Shown here: piece after piece, positions 7,059 through 8,081 of the stretch
Position numbering within the stretch: position 1 is the first letter of the stretch
Layout of the letters: each line of letters begins with the position of its first letter
DNA from: an uncultured Micrococcales bacterium
Lineage (GTDB): Bacteria; Actinomycetota; Actinomycetes; Actinomycetales; Microbacteriaceae
Direction of reading: 5' to 3'
DNA: 8,081 nucleotides
Assembly (NCBI GenBank): GCA_903820955.1
Contig: CAIJJH010000082.1
Coordinates: forward strand, 1-8,081
Translations under genes and position numbers: made by a program
The notes under the pieces: generated by a model
The model's input: only the letters and a program-made list of their open reading frames with translations
Databases searched by the model: none
Told to the model about the DNA's origin: nothing

Positions 7059-7355
7059 TTATCGAACTACGACAGCCAAAACGTCGCGAGCCGAAAGAAT
7101 CAAGAACTCTTGACCTTCGAACTTAAGCTCGGTGCCGCCGTACTTCGAGAAGATCACCTTGTCGCCAACGGCTACGTCAACCGGAATACGAACTCCGTTG
7201 TCGTCTACGCGACCTGGGCCTACGGCAATAACCTCAGCCTCCTGTGGGCGCTCCTTGGCGGTGTCTGGAATAACCAGACCCGAAGCGGTGACGGTCTCGG
7301 CTTCTAGCAGGCGAACGACGATGCGATCTTCTAGTGGCTTGATGTTTACAGACAC
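7059..7355 (-). CDS. groES: Co-chaperonin GroES (10 kDa)
   Basis: GroES forms the heptameric lid of the GroEL folding chamber in the cytoplasm. It has 98 aa, the standard length. The start [20 protein letters not shown] is typical; the mobile loop that binds GroEL spans about 17-33 ([11 protein letters not shown]), [13 protein letters not shown] is at 42-54, and [17 protein letters not shown] is at 63-79. Translation starts at GTG 7355, with AGAGGT five nt upstream. The gene is alone: a terminator follows its stop and the next gene is rarD, so groEL must be elsewhere. An upstream CIRCE operator overlaps its promoter, which indicates HrcA repression released by heat or protein-folding stress. 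Confidence 0.97.
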   Translation of the reverse strand: MSVNIKPLEDRIVVRLLEAETVTASGLVIPDTAKERPQEAEVIAVGPGRVDDNGVRIPVDVAVGDKVIFSKYGGTELKFEGQEFLILSARDVLAVVVR

Positions 7356-7405
7356 GGGTGACCTCTTCTAACTAATAAGTAATGGGCCTCGATTGAGACT
7401 CCTCA

Positions 7406-7434
7406 ATTCTAAATCACCATTAGCACTCTTGCAA
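7406..7434 (-). promoter_or_regulatory. groES promoter
   Basis: TTGCAA (7434-7429) as -35 and TAGAAT (7411-7406) as -10 are separated by exactly 17 bp on the minus strand. The -35 lies inside the CIRCE spacer and the right CIRCE arm (in minus reading) fills the space between the boxes, so repressor binding would block RNA polymerase. The transcript would start about 45 nt before the GTG. Confidence 0.8.
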
Positions 7435-7446
7435 GGCGAGTGCTAG
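7420..7446. promoter_or_regulatory. CIRCE operator (HrcA binding site)
   Basis: TTAGCACTC, nine spacer bases, then GAGTGCTAG. This matches the CIRCE consensus TTAGCACTC-N9-GAGTGCTAA at 17 of 18 arm positions; only the final A is G. It lies between groES and the divergent methyltransferase gene and overlaps the groES promoter. Confidence 0.95.
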
Positions 7447-7469
7447 TTGCTAACAAATAGGCTTGAACC

Positions 7470-8081
7470 GTGAACCGCAACGATTTCTTGCAACTGCTCT
7501 CCAAAGAGGGCCAGTCGCTCCTGTCACAAATCGACTACAACACCAAGCTCGACATCGTCAAAACCATCACCAAACTCAGAGCCCAGGGCCATGACCCAGC
7601 CCTAGTCGCCAGCGCCCTCAGCCAAGCAAAACTGAGAAAACGAGCCGAAACCAAGTTCGGCGAATTCGCAGAAAGAATGTTTTTCACCGAGGACGCCCTC
7701 GAGCAAGCCTCAAGACTCCAGGTTGCCGCCCTCCATGCCAACCGCTTCAAGCAAGCAGGAATCACTCAAGTAGCCGACCTCGGCTGCGGCATAGGCGCCG
7801 AATCACTCGCCTTCGCCTCACTCGACCTCAAAGTCAACGCCTACGAAATCGACGAAGTCACCGCCGCCATCGCCGCCTATAACCTCGCCATCTTCGAAAA
7901 CGTCGAAGTATCAAACGAGGACGTCACCAAACTCGACCTCACCAAACACCAAGCACTCTTCTTCGACCCCGCGAGAAGAAACTCCAAAGCCAGACTCTTC
8001 AACCCCCAAGACTTTGCCCCCAACTTTGACTGGGTCATCGAACAAGCCAAAAAGAAGCCAACTGGCATCAAACTCGGCCCC
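7470..8081 (+). CDS. Class I SAM-dependent methyltransferase, THUMP-like family (partial, runs off right edge)
   Basis: 204 codons are visible from GTG 7470 and remain open to the edge. Residues 1-95 are a helical N-terminal part (DPALVASALSQAKLRKRAETKFG and FAERMFFTEDALEQASR, read as two pieces) that I associate with actinobacterial methyltransferases annotated with a C-terminal THUMP-like domain; that domain would lie beyond the window. The SAM-binding motif I VADLGCGIGAESLAFA is at 101-116 and motif II AYEIDE at 124-129. The motif IV-like FFDPARRN is at 164-171, a Pro-containing catalytic-loop type known from RNA methyltransferases. The substrate is not known to me; RNA is plausible. The ribosome site is weak (AGG, 8 nt upstream). 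The upstream region is shared with groES and contains CIRCE. The start agrees with the family's usual N-terminal FLQLLSKEGQSLL segment. Confidence 0.85.
   Translation, partial: MNRNDFLQLLSKEGQSLLSQIDYNTKLDIVKTITKLRAQGHDPALVASALSQAKLRKRAETKFGEFAERMFFTEDALEQASRLQVAALHANRFKQAGITQVADLGCGIGAESLAFASLDLKVNAYEIDEVTAAIAAYNLAIFENVEVSNEDVTKLDLTKHQALFFDPARRNSKARLFNPQDFAPNFDWVIEQAKKKPTGIKLGP

Noticed and set aside
7392..7407. Six-bp hairpin ATTGAG/CTCAAT in the groES promoter region
   Set aside because: It overlaps the -10 and the expected transcription start, so most of it would not be transcribed, and it is too short to stand out.

Overview
The window looks like a chromosomal segment from a streamlined, mid-GC actinobacterium. 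A freshwater Microbacteriaceae-type (Luna-lineage-like) organism is my best guess. The reasons are the moderate GC content (judged by eye, not counted), the protein styles, the frequent GTG and TTG starts, a HrcA/CIRCE-controlled groES standing alone, and a THUMP-like-family methyltransferase of the kind seen in Actinobacteria. The lineage is an inference from pattern only. I see no mobile element, CRISPR array, tRNA or rRNA.

Layout from left to right. (i) Positions 1-434 (minus) are the 5' part of guaB (IMP dehydrogenase), which runs off the left edge. (ii) A short divergent intergenic region leads into a tightly packed plus-strand operon, 598-4480: livH, livM, livG, livF. Its genes are separated by 7 bp or overlap by 8 bp and 1 bp. 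They encode the two permeases and two ATPases of a branched-chain amino acid (HAAT family) ABC importer. (iii) A perfect 17-bp terminator hairpin separates this operon from a convergent minus-strand gene for the matching lipoprotein substrate-binding protein (livK-like, 4556-5821). (iv) A 279-bp gene-free region upstream of livK holds a 10-bp inverted repeat interleaved with a 7-bp one, an arrangement that could form a pseudoknot. (v) Minus-strand rarD (EamA/DMT permease, 6101-6991) follows, then minus-strand groES (7059-7355) with its own terminator. (vi) A CIRCE operator lies between groES and a divergent class I SAM-dependent methyltransferase gene (7470 to the right edge, partial).

How the genes work together: the lipoprotein LivK-like receptor would capture the substrate outside the membrane and deliver it to the LivH-LivM channel, with LivG and LivF hydrolysing ATP inside. 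Receptor and transporter core are transcribed separately and toward each other. The most unusual protein is LivH. It carries a cleavable-looking signal peptide and a small extracytoplasmic beta-sandwich-like domain (carboxypeptidase-regulatory / Ig-like) before the normal permease. The most interesting regulatory site is the CIRCE element, whose spacer contains a self-complementary TTGCAA that can act as the -35 box for groES and possibly also for the divergent methyltransferase gene.

Most of the window is ordinary core-genome content. I found no clear new multi-gene system; the candidates worth a second look are the LivH extension, the livK leader structure and the shared CIRCE promoter.
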